The notes beneath the pieces are model-generated. The model saw nothing but the letters and a program-made list of their open reading frames with translations, was not told the origin of the DNA and made no database searches. From Porites lobata (taxonomy: Eukaryota > Cnidaria > Anthozoa > Scleractinia > Poritidae), in the NCBI GenBank assembly GCA_942486035.1, contig CALNXK010000026.1:493501-557500 (forward strand): a stretch of DNA of 64,000 bases. Direction: 5' to 3'. Positions 46,783 to 58,205 of the stretch are shown in pieces (the stretch's first letter is position 1; each line of letters opens with the position of its first letter). Position numbers and translations under genes: made by a program.

Positions 46783-47428
46783 ATAGAGCGGTTTTCGTAT
46801 GACCTGAAATGAAAACGCGCGAACAAAACAGAAACAACAAACGAACGGAAATAGAGCGATTTGATTGGTTTATAGAACAGACACAAACGCGCGTGGCTCT
46901 TAGTTGGTTAAGCAAACGCTCAAAAGAAAAAGCTTCATGCCTCATGGCCTAAACCACCGTGACGAATTATTGTAATCCATCTCCTTAGTATTTTTCCTTT
47001 CCAATTTCTGTGTTGTACCTCATTTCCGCCTCTCCCTTTTTATTGCGACATTCTCCATCTCTATAATATTGTGATTGCTACATAAGTTCAGTAACATTTG
47101 TAAACCTGAAGAAGGCTGGTATGGCCAGCCGAAATATTTTTATAAAAAACAATACACTTTGTTTTAAATCAGCATTGCAGTAGTCTTTGGACTTCTCGTT
47201 CTTGGTTCTTTATATTTTGGCTGACTAGATCTCTTTTCTAGAGATCCAACGTTTACAACTAGCAGGATCTTCGAACACGGTTTTTGCAGTTATCCTTCTC
47301 CATATTAAGGTTTTCTTTGGCGGGAAAACGAAGAGGCCCTGTTTTGATCTTTTTATGCTTTGGCTGATAAAACAAATAACAAACACTTACCGAAACCATT
47401 TTTCAAGGTCATACGAAAATCGCTCTAT
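46783..47428. mobile_element. 646-bp non-autonomous element with AGAGCGGTTTTCGTATGACC ends
   Basis: The left end AGAGCGGTTTTCGTATGACC is the complement of the right end GGTCATACGAAAATCGCTCT with one mismatch. ATA borders both sides, compatible with a TA or ATA target duplication. It has no transposase ORF. The duplicated copy is at 61162-61821. Confidence 0.75.
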
Positions 47429-47664
47429 ATGGGAGTTTGTGACTCGGGACACAAGAAAACGTCTGTTGTCCGTATTAACCGCTGTCCGTAATAAGCGGGT
47501 TAATTTTAGGGGAAATATATGACCATTTCGTTGGGACAAAGGAAACTGTTAATTATAAACGGGTGTCCGTATTAAGCTGTTGTCCTTAGACTAGCGGGGT
47601 TTCACTCTAGTGAATCTAATAATCTTTTCATTATCGCCAAAATACTGAGCTTCCTGTCGTTGAA
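47429..47664. repeat. GTCCGTATTAAGC repeat
   Basis: The words GTCCGTATTAACCGC, GTCCGTAATAAGCGGG and GTCCGTATTAAGC recur, ending GCGGGGTTTCACT. Probably an interspersed element; boundaries are uncertain. Confidence 0.4.
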
Positions 47665-47676
47665 GGCGCTTTGCAT

Positions 47677-47711
<35 letters not shown>

Positions 47712-47775
47712 GAATTAAATAAATGAAAGAAAGAGTAACTTTTGGAAATAAAAGACGTCACTTAGTAACAGCTTT
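47665..47775 (+). promoter_or_regulatory. segment homologous to the G1 5' flank
   Basis: It keeps CGACCCTGAGGGG, TATTTACCGAATTA and AAATAAAAGACGTCAC in the order found just before G1, but here it lies 2.1 kb upstream of G3. Confidence 0.45.
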
Positions 47776-48594
47776 GTTTTCGTTTCATGCACGATTCAAT
47801 TTGACCCGTTACCATCCCCTAGGACAAGTTTAGCTTTTCGGGCCATGGGGTGGGGAATTGTTTGACGCGGTCCTGTCCTGTGGGTAGGAGGCTGGGGCAA
47901 ATCAAAATTAATTTCCCTTTGATTTTGCGAAGTACATGTTACTTAACGCGCGGTTTGCACGAAGCTGCGCGACTCAAGACTGCGATTCTTCAAGGGTAAA
48001 CGCAGGAATTGGCTGGAGCGTGGTTGAAGAGCAGTGACCCACTAAAATTAACGTCTATATTTGAAGGTATGTTTTAAAATTGTAGACGAATGTGCGTATG
48101 GTGCGTACTCGAATGGATATTTGTTTGTAAAACAAACAAAGAAATATTTCTTCAGCCTAGTTTAATAATCAGCCAACAAATAAATAGACTGTGTATGAAA
48201 ACAGATACAACGCTTTTAATAGTATACAAATAAACAACGATTCAGTCCAGTGTTAATTTGAAGTGTTCAATCAGGGAGGCGCTCAATAGTTTTTTTTCTT
48301 TCGTTTCGTTTTCAAACGTGTTGTTCATGTTTTAACTATATCCTTCTCTCAATAAACTCTAGAAAAACGTTTAGGAAAGTTCTGAAAACGTCTAGTTTTG
48401 CTATTGTACGAAATCACTATTGCTCCCAAAAATATGTACCGGGAAAAAAACCTACAAGAGGTCGATCAGGAGCTCGGAACTGCGAATTGCCTCCAACTGC
48501 ATTCCCGGGGGTGGGGAATAGACCACTAGGAAAGAAAAAAATAGCAAATCCCCGAGGTATGCCCGCGGGGAATGCTAACAGGTCAAAGTGAACC
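47776..48594. other. spacer, no gene seen
   Basis: Shared with 62166-63000. It includes a G/C-rich repeat-like piece around 48500-48560 (CATTCCCGGGGGTGGGG, GAGGTATGCCCG). Confidence 0.3.
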
Positions 48595-48790
48595 ATGCAT
48601 TAATTTTGACTAGTCCCTAGGGCTCACTATTGTGCACGGCAGATGCGTTTCGGGTCACATGGTCCGAGAAAGTTTTTGAGGGCGTCTCAATCTCTCGGCC
48701 CTTCGTCTCGGATACGTCACCGAAATTGCATTGACCGAGAGGGCCTGGAAAGTCGCCGTACAGGGACTAGGCAAGCATTAATTGACAGTG
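48595..48790. repeat. element with GACTAGTCCCTAG/AGGGACTAGGC ends
   Basis: TGCATTAATTTTGACTAGTC on the left is roughly mirrored by CAGGGACTAGGCAAGCATTAA on the right. The interior has words such as GGGCGTCTCAATC. It is almost unchanged in the second unit (63000-63190). Confidence 0.4.
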
Positions 48791-49817
48791 TTTCGCTGAT
48801 TTGTCGAGTGCATTTTCACTATTTTATTGTTCCAAATTCAGTAAGAAAACACTTTTCTTTTTTATTACCTTAAAGTAATCACCACCAAGCCAATTTCCGT
48901 TGCAGTTGACATACAGCGTCATTTTGCATCGATTGTGGGAGTTTTGAGGAACCGATTATCTTCCATATTTACAGTACCGACTAACAGACAAATATTAAGG
49001 CATTTAGAACACTTTTTAAATAACCTATTGTGAAATTGATGAATGGATGTTCAAAAGGTTCTTATTAAAAGTCTACGTACCGGTAAGTCTTATGTTTATC
49101 TTATGAAAAGTCTATGTTCTTTCGGAAAGTCACGCATTAAAATTACAGACTGGGATCGATGACAAAATTTATTGAAATAGGAATCACAATTCTTGTAGAC
49201 ATTTTTAAAGGAATCAAGAAGCATTGTGAAAAAAGAACCCACAGGAATCATGAATATCAAGATTCAAAGGATTCCACTTCCACCCCGCGAAATGTGCAAT
49301 GTTTTCTCGAGCTATCATGACCCGAATCTGAGATCACAAATCTCTCGAAAAACGGCACTCTACCCATTCTTACTTGTGAGCTTGGGCTACTTGTAAGTAA
49401 ATTTGTTTTAAATCACTTTTTCAGTAGCGTTGAGCAAAATGGTGTCCAAATTGTCCTTTTGAAAGACTGGCTCATTTTAAGCTATTTAAAATTTGAGTAA
49501 CAAAAATTTCTTTCAAAATATTTTACAAAAGGGCGGAATGAAACTAATGTCATTTCCCGTTCTTATACACGAAACACAATCCAACAAATGACTCGCTCAT
49601 TTCCCTAATACAACTGTTACTCCTCTTCTCTTTTCGTTTTTCCTGCGGGAGGAAATTATTCGCAAACATAATTCAATGCAAAACAAGAAAATTTGCCGGT
49701 GTCGCAAAACTACGCCGAAAGCGTTCACGTACATAAAACCAACTACATCGGCAATCGAGAACTAACTCAAAAAAAACTTGATAGACCGACTGTGAACACA
49801 GTTATACACAAGCAACT
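48791..49817. promoter_or_regulatory. 5' flank of G3
   Basis: No gene is seen. The last 60 bp before the ATG (GTTATACACAAGCAACT) resemble those before G2 and G4, marking the shared proximal promoter or 5' UTR. Confidence 0.35.
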
Positions 49818-51302
49818 ATGAACTTTTCATCCGACAACAGGTTAGTTTTTTCTTGTCCATACTATCCCACTTTTTTGTGGGATCTAACTGACAAAGTTTT
49901 CCCCTGGATAATGGTCGTAATCGTATCTATCGCATCTCCTGCTGCAGTCATTTTAAACATTTTAGTCATCGCAGCAGTGAGATCAAGAAAGGAACTGCAA
50001 AAAAATCCAAACATTTTGTTGTCGAGCATGGCTGTTGCGGATATTTTGGTAGGTGCTATAAACATGCCTTTATCAGCCACTGTTGACTTTGTTATTTCCC
50101 GGCAAGTTTTTGATGATCGTATTTGCTTAGTAGACTTGCTGAATGTCTACTTGATGCACGCTTTAACAACGTGTACCCTATACCATTTGATCCTTATCGC
50201 TTGGGAGAGGAACCAGGCAATACGGAATTGTTATGAACACAAAGTGAAAATGACAAGAAGCCGCCTGAAGAAACTCGCCATAACAGCTTGGTTCTTAGCC
50301 GCGTTAACACCAATTCCAGGCATTGTGGTAACAGCCCAGGGCATAAACTATGATTTTATCATTGAGGCAATCTGTGCTTTTTTCTTGTTAATTCTGATCT
50401 GTCTAATCCCTTATTTTTACCTCATGGTGTATCGTGAAACGCGCAAAAGTAGAATGATTACCCAAGTCACTGTTCTGGTGAAAACAAAACTCGAAAACAG
50501 AGTTGCTATGACATGCGCATTGGCTTCAGCAGCTGTAATTCCTTCCGTTGTTCCCATAGTAACTGTTGGCTTGTTGGGAGATTTGTACCCAGGTTTTCGC
50601 AAGAGTTCCGTCTTCCGATCAGCGGAGACACTATTGCAAATGAACTCTATAGTGAATGCATTAATTTACTTCTACAGAAACAGTCGTTTTAGAAGCATCA
50701 TTCTCGAGATTTTGGGCATCAGAAAACCTCCTGCAGCCAAGTCAAAAGTTGATCCCATGCAATATGTCAGATCAAAGGATCTTTCTTCAGCGGAAGGTAC
50801 TCAAAAACAACCAAATGCGTACAGCCGTCGCCTTTTTTCAAGATCAGCGTCATGCGAATTAGCCAACGTGACAGTTTTGAATTGTGCAATGAAGAAAAGA
50901 TCTGTATCAGCTTCAACACTAATAAGATTACGCAGCAACTCTTTTGACAGTTTCGAGCCGCAGAACAACCCCTCGTCCATTTTAGCAGTTGTTGCGACAG
51001 TCCACCCACAAAGGCTTGAAGGATATTTCCCAATATTGCGTTTATCGTCGTCCAAAAACTCAACGAAAAGTTGGGAGGCTAAACGTAATTCTTTTAATTT
51101 GTCTGGTCCTCCAGAGGATTTGAAGAAGGGGCAATTCTCGTCCAATAACACGAAACTGAATAAGCGTCTGACAAAATCTGCCACATTTATTAGTGGCGCA
51201 GAGGGTTCATGTGCAGTTCCTTCACGTTCTCGTAAAGGCCTCTTGAAAAGAAGTTTGTCGGCCCCATCGTTAGGTGAGCAAGATCAGAAGTTCTTGCAAT
51301 GA
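49818..51302 (+). CDS. class A GPCR, G3, with altered ERY and NPxxY motifs
   Basis: ATG at 49818 opens an uninterrupted 494-residue single-exon receptor. TM1 is about residues 28-53, TM2 65-88 with Asp75 in MAVADILVGA, and TM3 104-129. The motif after TM3 is ERN (130-132) instead of ERY. TM4 is 151-174, TM5 181-205 with an extra-long run, TM6 228-253 (IPSVVP where the others have ILSFVP), and TM7 265-285 with NSIVNALIY, so the Pro of NPxxY is Ala. Cys103 at the top of TM3 is present, but the second extracellular loop has no Cys, so the usual disulfide is missing. The tail (about 295-494) is complete, with SRSASCELANV, KKRSVSAST and RSLSAPSLGE. Either signalling is specialised or constraint is relaxed. 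Confidence 0.85.
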   Translation: MNFSSDNRLVFSCPYYPTFLWDLTDKVFPWIMVVIVSIASPAAVILNILVIAAVRSRKELQKNPNILLSSMAVADILVGAINMPLSATVDFVISRQVFDDRICLVDLLNVYLMHALTTCTLYHLILIAWERNQAIRNCYEHKVKMTRSRLKKLAITAWFLAALTPIPGIVVTAQGINYDFIIEAICAFFLLILICLIPYFYLMVYRETRKSRMITQVTVLVKTKLENRVAMTCALASAAVIPSVVPIVTVGLLGDLYPGFRKSSVFRSAETLLQMNSIVNALIYFYRNSRFRSIILEILGIRKPPAAKSKVDPMQYVRSKDLSSAEGTQKQPNAYSRRLFSRSASCELANVTVLNCAMKKRSVSASTLIRLRSNSFDSFEPQNNPSSILAVVATVHPQRLEGYFPILRLSSSKNSTKSWEAKRNSFNLSGPPEDLKKGQFSSNNTKLNKRLTKSATFISGAEGSCAVPSRSRKGLLKRSLSAPSLGEQDQKFLQ

Positions 51303-51649
51303 TACACTGCAGTAGCCAGATCCTTGCGTTGTCGACCTGGACAATTTCCATCTTAAAAGACGTGAAAAGTTTTCGGCATAATTTTCATGAAAGCCCTGTC
51401 ATGAGAAAACATGAAAAGTTATCATCGTCCTCGGTGAACGTCCTTGATTTGAGATTCGTATGGTTCTGAATTTACAAGTGCTGCGCTTACAATTGCAATT
51501 TTAAAACAGGTTGTAGCCTGTTCCAGGCTCCAAGATAGCGAGGAAATCAGATCGAGAAAAGTTGCTCGAAAAAAGCGTGTGGGCCGGGGGAAGTCGAAGT
51601 AGCGGAGCCTGTAAGCATTGTTTTCAATACTCATTCCGGTGTATCAGCT
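51303..51649. other. 3' flank of G3 up to the duplication junction
   Basis: It is homologous to the flank after G2 (TAGCCAGATCC, TTGTAGCCTGTTCCA) until TATCAGCTC, where it switches to sequence from inside the minisatellite-bounded element. Confidence 0.6.
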
Positions 51650-51650
51650 C

Positions 51651-52718
51651 TTTAAAATTCAGCTTCAGAAAAATTCGCCAACATACAAATTGAACGAGGT
51701 GAAACAATAACAAAGGTTTGAGAATTCGTTAAACAAAGGTGTAAAGGTTCTTCCTCGGTCACGTTTGACGAGTCACTCCATATGTGGTAAGGTACGTGAC
51801 CAGAACATAAAAAAAACAACCACTCTTTAAAACCCAAACGTCTTGCATCTTTCACAATAAAACCAATGCCAATGGCTTAAGAATATCGCAATAAAAAATC
51901 TGACGTACTAACAAGTTTAACGTTCCTTCTCAAAATTCACATTTATCGAAAAAGCTATGACGTCATTGAGGGGTATTTTCATACATTTTCTTTAACAGGC
52001 TTTCTTGCTTTCGTCTGAACGCTAATTTCATGCTACAGATGTTTAAAAAAAGTTAAATTTCTTATGACTCGCCAAAAAAATGGATTCTCTTCCCTTTGAA
52101 CTTTTGCGCTTTTTCATTTCTAAAGCGGAATTGGGGACTGGCACTAGTTGCGCAAGTATAGTGTCCATTTAGTGTTGTCTTATGTTCAGTTTCACGGTTC
52201 CCACCATGTTAGCGGTTTAAGACACGTGAGAAATAATAACCACGAAATAATGTCCCTAGCAACGACTCGTAAACTGTAGTTAAGTTTCACCCCCTTTAAT
52301 ACAGTGGCTCTAAATAGCTTTTTTAATTACTTTTTTAATTACTTTTTTTGGGGGGGGGGGGGTCGAACGCAGACTGGGTTTATGCATGTTGACTTCGCTC
52401 TATCCAAAGTGTGTTTTACCGAATATATGCATTTGGACACTGAATTAGACTATGAACCGGTAACAAACGATATCTCAAGAAGTACAAGTGGTATTTAATC
52501 AAAGTATCTGTTCTTGCGTTAAATCTGGATCCAAATGCAATGTCATTTGAGATGGAGAAAAAGGAATAATAAATGAATTTCTTGGCATTTTTGTTATGCA
52601 GCACATACTAAGACAGGAACTAACATTTGTCTCGCATGGCTCACGCTCACATGATGACTCGCATGACTGGCATGACTCGCTCGCTTGACTCGCATGACTC
52701 ACTGGCTCGCTGGCTCGC
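51651..52718. mobile_element. left-truncated copy of the minisatellite-bounded element
   Basis: The right array (GACTCGCATGAC words, 52630-52718) is kept, with one extra GGCTCGCT unit compared with unit 1. The left array and about 80 further bases are absent because the duplication junction falls inside the element. Confidence 0.75.
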
Positions 52719-52924
52719 AGTTTGTCAAGACCCTTGTATTTTCCGTTTTTGGACCAATTTAAAACATTTCCGATAACTAACAGGCTTGGTCACGTAATTC
52801 AATACGGCATTCAAGATTCAAGTAACAATCAGACCCCTACCTTTCATAAAACAGAGAAGTGTTCTCTGCCGCCAGAACTGATTCGAAGTTGATCGAGCTC
52901 TTTCCCAGGCAGGTCATTTCTAAA

Positions 52925-55472
52925 ATGAATGACAGAAGTCAGGAAGAAGAGGCATTGTCTCAGGCGCAAATCCTTGTTAACATCGAAAGACAACTCAACG
53001 CAGCTACAGCTGCAATTAGTCAGGCTTGTAAGCAACTGCAACAAGAAGCAGACAAGCTTCATAACGAGCGGGAAACATTCGATCGTATGTCGAAGAAAAT
53101 TGAAAGTACGCAGATTTCTGAGACCGTCAACCTCAACATCGGTGGCCAGCATTTTACCACAACTCGCCAAACGCTAACAAAGGACCCAAACTCGTACTTT
53201 GCTGCTATGTTTTCCGGAAGGTTTTCATTAAAGCGTTCTGAAGATGGTACGATTCAGACGATTGAAATCGATCGAGATGGAAAACACTTCCGCCATATAC
53301 TTAACTACCTGCGTGATGGGAAGTTATCTTTACCAGAAGAAGCCACGTGCACTGATCTGGAGGAAATCGAGACAGAAGCCACTTATTACCAGATACAAGG
53401 AATTATCGACGAGTTAAGTAAACCCAGATCCGCGAAAAGAGTCAGAAGAGTTCCATTCAAGGAGCCACAGCGCTAGCCACAAGGTTGTTTTCAGATTCTA
53501 AGATTCTGACTCCAGAACTTGACATGATCCTGTCAGGTATGCTACTTTACAAAACTGGCGACTGGCGACTTCTGTACAGAGCTTCTCGAGACGGCTTCGA
53601 GGCAGAATCGTTCCACTTAAAATGCGACTACAAAGGTCCAACAGTAACGGTTGTGAAAAGTGGTAACTTCATATTTGGCGGATTTACTGAAGCAGCATGG
53701 AGGAGTCCGCGTAAGTAAAATAACGTTGTCTTCTTGAATAGTACAATAACTGTAATTGTTAGTCGAGGTCTAGCAGGATGGAGTTTTCACTTACCGGAGT
53801 CCACTTCAATGAACCAAGAATCGATTTCCTTTATAATCGAAGTTAAGGTCTCGGTAAAGGAAAACGAGGTGCCCACAGAAAAAAATTCTAGTCGCGCGAG
53901 TATTTTCGCTACAAAGGCAAGTTATATATCAAATTAAAGGTAAAGACTAAATTACCTTATTAAAGATTTTATTTCACCGAATTTTAAAAGGCGCTTATGT
54001 TTTTTGCTCTCGAACTCAGAGGTATCGAGTTTACTGCTGAAGCTCCAGCCCTTTCGCGTTGTTAAATATTCACTTCCTTTTTAATTATTGCGTCTCATTG
54101 ACAGATAAAAGACCTAAAAAAGGGTGTGAGGAAATTTGCATATGTCTCGTATTAGCGGAATTGTTACATTTCAAACTAAAAAGTCGAATCTCGAGCGCGA
54201 TTTACGCAAAGAAACTGAGATAAAATGAGTTACAAAGGAAAATCGGAAAATTCCTCACACCAGTTTTGAGTCTATATCATTATCCATCATATCTGAAAGT
54301 TTAAAAGCGATAGCTTAAAACCTGTTCCGACTGGAGGTCGGAGAATTTTGATTTTTGCGTCTAAAATAGAGTGAGAGAAAATCAGCTCTAAAGATTTAGC
54401 GCGAGGTCCACGCTTGGCTGGTTAGCTCAGAAAAGGCTCATTTTAGGAGGGTTAAAAAGCACTTTCTGATTTTCTTTTTCTGCCAAAATAAAATTTAGGA
54501 CCCACTCATGCCAAAAATCCAAAAAAAAACGAAATCGAACAATGTACTAAAATTTTCATTTACCAAGACCTTAAGCCAAGCTGGCAATGAAAATTTAATG
54601 TTGATAAATAGCCACACACTTTTGGATACTTATACGTTATACGTGGGAATAACGCCGAACGAACTAGTGAAAAGTGATTTTTGAGAATTCATTCTTCACT
54701 CAGGCAGACATTCAGTTAGTATCGTTCTAAAGTCGTATTTCAAGACCAAATTTATACGCGACATGACGAGAGGGTGGATTGAGGGTCAGTTTTAAATATA
54801 ACTTGAGTCACATCAGCAGATCAGTACTCGTCTGAATTAGTGTACAGTCACCAGGATTTTATATAGGCTTTATTTGGGGTTTTAGCGGGAGTAAGGTATA
54901 ACTGGCCAAAATATTTTTAAGATAGATGATTTGAAAAATAAATCCTAGGGATAGCCAAAAATGGTGGATTTAGGGATAACGGAACTATATTCATTAAGAT
55001 GATAAATACTTCAACCCCCCTTAATTGGGACCGGATATATAGTTTTGAATGAACGTTCATTAAACTTTGCTGCATGTATTCGGCCAAACATAGTGACAAC
55101 AGGGTCAGTTAAAAGTTTGTAAAAAATATTTAATTTTCTCCTCAAGGTGTGCGTATGGAAGTTATTGAATCCAAACAGGCATTCCTATTCAGTTTGGTCA
55201 ATCCATTTGGGACGGAGCCTGTTCGAATACCCGCAGACGAGAAGGAGAGCGGTTGTGTTATTGCCTGTAAAAAGTCGCTTGGGCCATCGTTTGGACAAGA
55301 CTATTGGTCAGAAAAATACCTACACATTTCAAATAATGCGCAGTCATCTCAATCAAGTTATAGTCGTTTACGAGAAAAATTTTCGTGCACTGGAGGAAAA
55401 CAAGGAGATTTGTTCTTCACGGGTACTAAAGATTTTACCGTCGATGATTACGAAGTGTTTGAATTTTACTAG
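52925..55472 (+). pseudogene. BTB/POZ (KCTD-type) plus TLDc protein, copy D, frameshifted in linker
   Basis: Exon 1 is 52925-53710 and exon 2 55147-55472. The ATG, coiled coil and complete BTB domain are open. A 2-bp insertion near 53436, relative to copies A and C in the SKPRSAQSQ linker, shifts the frame, and reading ends at 53476 after 183 residues with the altered tail KRVRRVPFKEPQR. The TLDc part is open in the correct frame from 53485 (MFSDSKILTPELDM) through exon 2, which is complete to FEFY. A BTB-only protein could be made; the TLDc half would not be translated from this start. Splice signals are identical to copies A and C. The lesion differs from those in A and C. Confidence 0.8.
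53847..54570. mobile_element. 724-bp TTAA-flanked insertion in copy D intron
   Basis: Counterpart of 39598-40337, with the same ends (GGTCTCGGTAAAG, TTTACCAAGACC) and TTAA at 53843-53846 and 54571-54574. It is slightly shorter because of internal indels. Confidence 0.85.
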
Positions 55473-55956
55473 TGATAATTTTCGTACTTTATCCACAAGT
55501 GTAGTGGGACTGGCTAAGGACGTCCGTAAGTGGAAAATTGATTCCACCTTTGTGAAAAAGGTAGATTTATAGACTGGATCCATAAAGTGAACCTCAGAAC
55601 GTAGTATTAAATTTAATATTGTAAATGAAGAGAGAATTAGGTCCAAAGTTTGTGCAATGATAAATTAGCCTTTTAATGAAAAACAAAAAAAGGCATTGAC
55701 GGGGCGGATTTTGCCTTGTTTGTTGTAAGGTAGCTAAGTCCAATCTAACCTTGACAAAAAAAATTAATGCAATGAATCTACTAGGACGGTTTCTTACACC
55801 GGTCATTTTGTTTTCTAATTTTGTATTAATTATGAGGTTGCTATAGAAATATGTTGTTGCCGTTACAATAGACCAGGTTAGGCTTATTTTCCTTGTACAT
55901 TTTGTGCCCACTGAATGTCATGTAACGGTACTCAAAGGAGTATTATTTTCTTTCAA

Positions 55957-55962
55957 AATAAA
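55957..55962 (+). promoter_or_regulatory. candidate poly(A) signal, copy D
   Basis: AATAAA at the position equivalent to 2989 and 41708. Confidence 0.35.
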
Positions 55963-56154
55963 GCTCATTAAAGTAAATGATTGAACCTAGGAGAGTCATG
56001 TCATAAGTAGGTGGAATATGATCCCACAGGTGATGAAGTACTAAATAAGTCTGTTATTCTTGACAGTGACTGACGGTTCGGCAAACTGTGCGGCAGTCAT
56101 CTTTTGAGTCAGTGGTCAAAAAGTTGCTTCCTTGATTTTCAAAAAGACAAAGTA

Positions 56155-56500
56155 CCCCGGGGGATACTCAAAAAGTTGTATACAGGGAGGCTCCGCCCCG
56201 AGGTGCAACCTCGTACCCGCTTAGAACTGTCCATCCCTTTAAACTGCTATAAATGCTCTGTCTAAATAAATCTCAAAAACAGGAACGTTTTCTCGACTTT
56301 CTCACAGTCATAAAATCATCTGTTAGTCGTTCTGGTCCTTTTTACCGAACCAAATGACAGATTTCCCTACACTTTCATATAGTTCAACAAGTGAAATCCC
56401 TTCCCTTTCATATAGCTGGGGCCTGAAAACGGTACCCCTTTAATTTTTGGGCGGGGCATTCCCGTATAGGTCATTTTAGGGAGTGTCCCCCCGGGACAAA
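56155..56500. mobile_element. MITE-like element, CCCGGGGGTACTC family, copy 3
   Basis: It begins ACCCCGGGGGATACTC and ends GGGAGTGTCCCCCCGGGAC. Here the ends are the clearest inverted pair of the three copies. Confidence 0.55.
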
Positions 56501-56734
56501 GGGTTTTAAAAATCTCCTCACTTGTTCTACATTGGAGAAACAAAATATAAGATCTATTCGACGCTTTCAAATTGAAAAGATTTGGACATAAACTTTGATA
56601 TCCTCTTTGTTTTCGCCCCGCCTCCGCAATACTTATGTTATGGATCTGAACATCTGTTTACGTTTAGTAGATTCTAGTTGTGTTACGTAATATTTGGAAG
56701 TTTAGAGAAGACCGCACGAGTGCTTTATGCGTTC

Positions 56735-57305
56735 TTTTGCAAGAGTTCCGTCTTTCGGTCAGCAGAGACACTTTTGCAACTGAACTCTATAGTGAATCCA
56801 CTTATTTACTGCCACGCAAACCGTTGCTTTAGAAACATGTTCTCGAGATTTCATACGTCAGAAAACTTCCAACAGTGGTTCCCATGGTGCAATATGTCAG
56901 ATCAACTCGTTTCTCAGTGGAGGGTACTCTAGAGCGACCAAATGCACACAGTCGTCGCCTTTTGTCAAGATCAGCGTCATACGAATTAGTCAACGTTAAG
57001 ATATTAAATGGCGGCTATGAGGACAAAACCTGTGTCAGCTCCTTCACTAACCAGATTACACAGCAACTCTTTGGACCTCAGCCTCCAGCAGCTGAACAAC
57101 ACCCCTGTCCATTTTAACAATTGTGTCAATCTCACCCACAAAGGTCCTATGGACATGACACTTTTCCAAGATGTTAACCTTCATCGTCCAAAGAATCAAC
57201 TGAGAAAAGTTAGGAAGCTAAAAATAATTCTCCTAATCTGTCTGATCCTCAGGAAGATTTGAAAAAGGAACAATACGCGGGCGTTCAATCATCCAAAAGT
57301 GAGTT
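56735..57305 (+). pseudogene. class A GPCR pseudogene fragment after copy D
   Basis: It retains TM7 (SIVNPLIYCHANRCF) and most of the tail, including VSAPSLTRLHSNS near 57035, but is frameshifted and lacks TM1-TM6. It is the longest of the three downstream fragments. Confidence 0.75.
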
Positions 57306-57318
57306 ACTATCTCAGTCT

Positions 57319-57482
57319 AAGGCGGATCCAGGGGAGGGTCCCGGGGGGCCCGCCCCTCTCCCCCTTATTTTTAGACCAAACTGAGGCCGAAAAAAATTTT
57401 TTTTGAGACTGGGCCTACCCCTTATCTCAGGGTCTGGATGACTGCCCCACCCCCCCATTATCTAAAGGTCTGGATCCGACAG
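57319..57482. mobile_element. MITE with GGCGGATCCAG ends, copy 2
   Basis: It begins GGCGGATCCAGGGGAGGG and ends GGTCTGGATCCGAC, at the same relative position as 4331-4531. Confidence 0.55.
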
Positions 57483-58068
57483 TGTCAGTGACAAGTTCCA
57501 CCAGATACAGTGAGCTCGCAGGTTCATATGGAATTCAATTTAAAATTTGAAAAGAAGTATTTCTTTCTTTTCTTTTTCTTTGTTTCGCGTTTTCATTTTG
57601 GTATGACAACGCTGTGTGACCTTGTGTGATTGCTTATATGTTGTGGTTTAATTTCATCCTTAATTCAAATTTTATTTTCATAACTGCTTCACACTCTTTA
57701 TCATACATCATTATACCCCCCAAAAAACAAAGGACAATATGACTTTAGCCGAGGATTAAATAAAACCACAACATAAATTTTTGAGGGAATCCCATATTTA
57801 CACGTGATTTACCGTGCAAACACTTTGAAACACATTGGAAGCTAAGCACCAGCAATTTCTGAATTTAGTTAGACTTTTGACAAATATTAAAAAACACGTG
57901 GGTTTTAATTCATTTCTTCTGTTCTTCCATTTTAGTTCGCATTGGTTTAGATGGTGGTTTCTCAAAAAGTTCTCTTACGCGAAAAAAAAATATAATGGAA
58001 GAGAACTTCTCATTCACCTCGTAAATTTAAGAGAAAAAACGCAGAGTTTAAGTTTCCTCTCTGATCTT
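57483..58068. other. spacer, no gene seen
   Basis: Duplicate of 42776-43370. Confidence 0.3.
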
Positions 58069-58205
58069 GGTAGCCTGTGGATAGAACTGTCCCTCCTCGC
58101 TCCTCGCTCCTCGCTGCTAGGGACGTCTCCAGGGACTTCCCTAGCAACGAGGAGCGAGGAGCGAGGAGCGAGGAGAGACAGCTGTATTCGCAGGTTATGA
58201 TCTTG
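58069..58205. repeat. expanded foldback repeat, CTCCTCGCTCCTC core
   Basis: Counterpart of 43371-43464, but with CTCGCTC and GAGCGAG units multiplied in both arms, making a hairpin of about 137 bp instead of 94. Confidence 0.7.

Larger units (their letters stand above)
37408..51649 (+). repeat. tandem segmental duplication, unit 1 (~14.24 kb)
   Basis: The unit starts inside the minisatellite-bounded element at CTTTAAAATTCAGC and ends about 350 bp after G3. It contains BTB-TLDc copy C, a GPCR tail fragment, G2, spacer and G3. The same order and nearly the same sequence restart at 51650. Confidence 0.9.

Noticed and set aside
48643..48873. 76-codon frame conserved in both units (also 63048-63278)
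   Set aside because: Both copies are recent duplicates, so openness is not evidence of selection; the sequence overlaps a repeat-like element.
50767..51184. Antisense open frames across the receptor tails, seen again in G2 and G4
   Set aside because: They are conserved only because the sense strand is; lengths and ends follow receptor codon structure.
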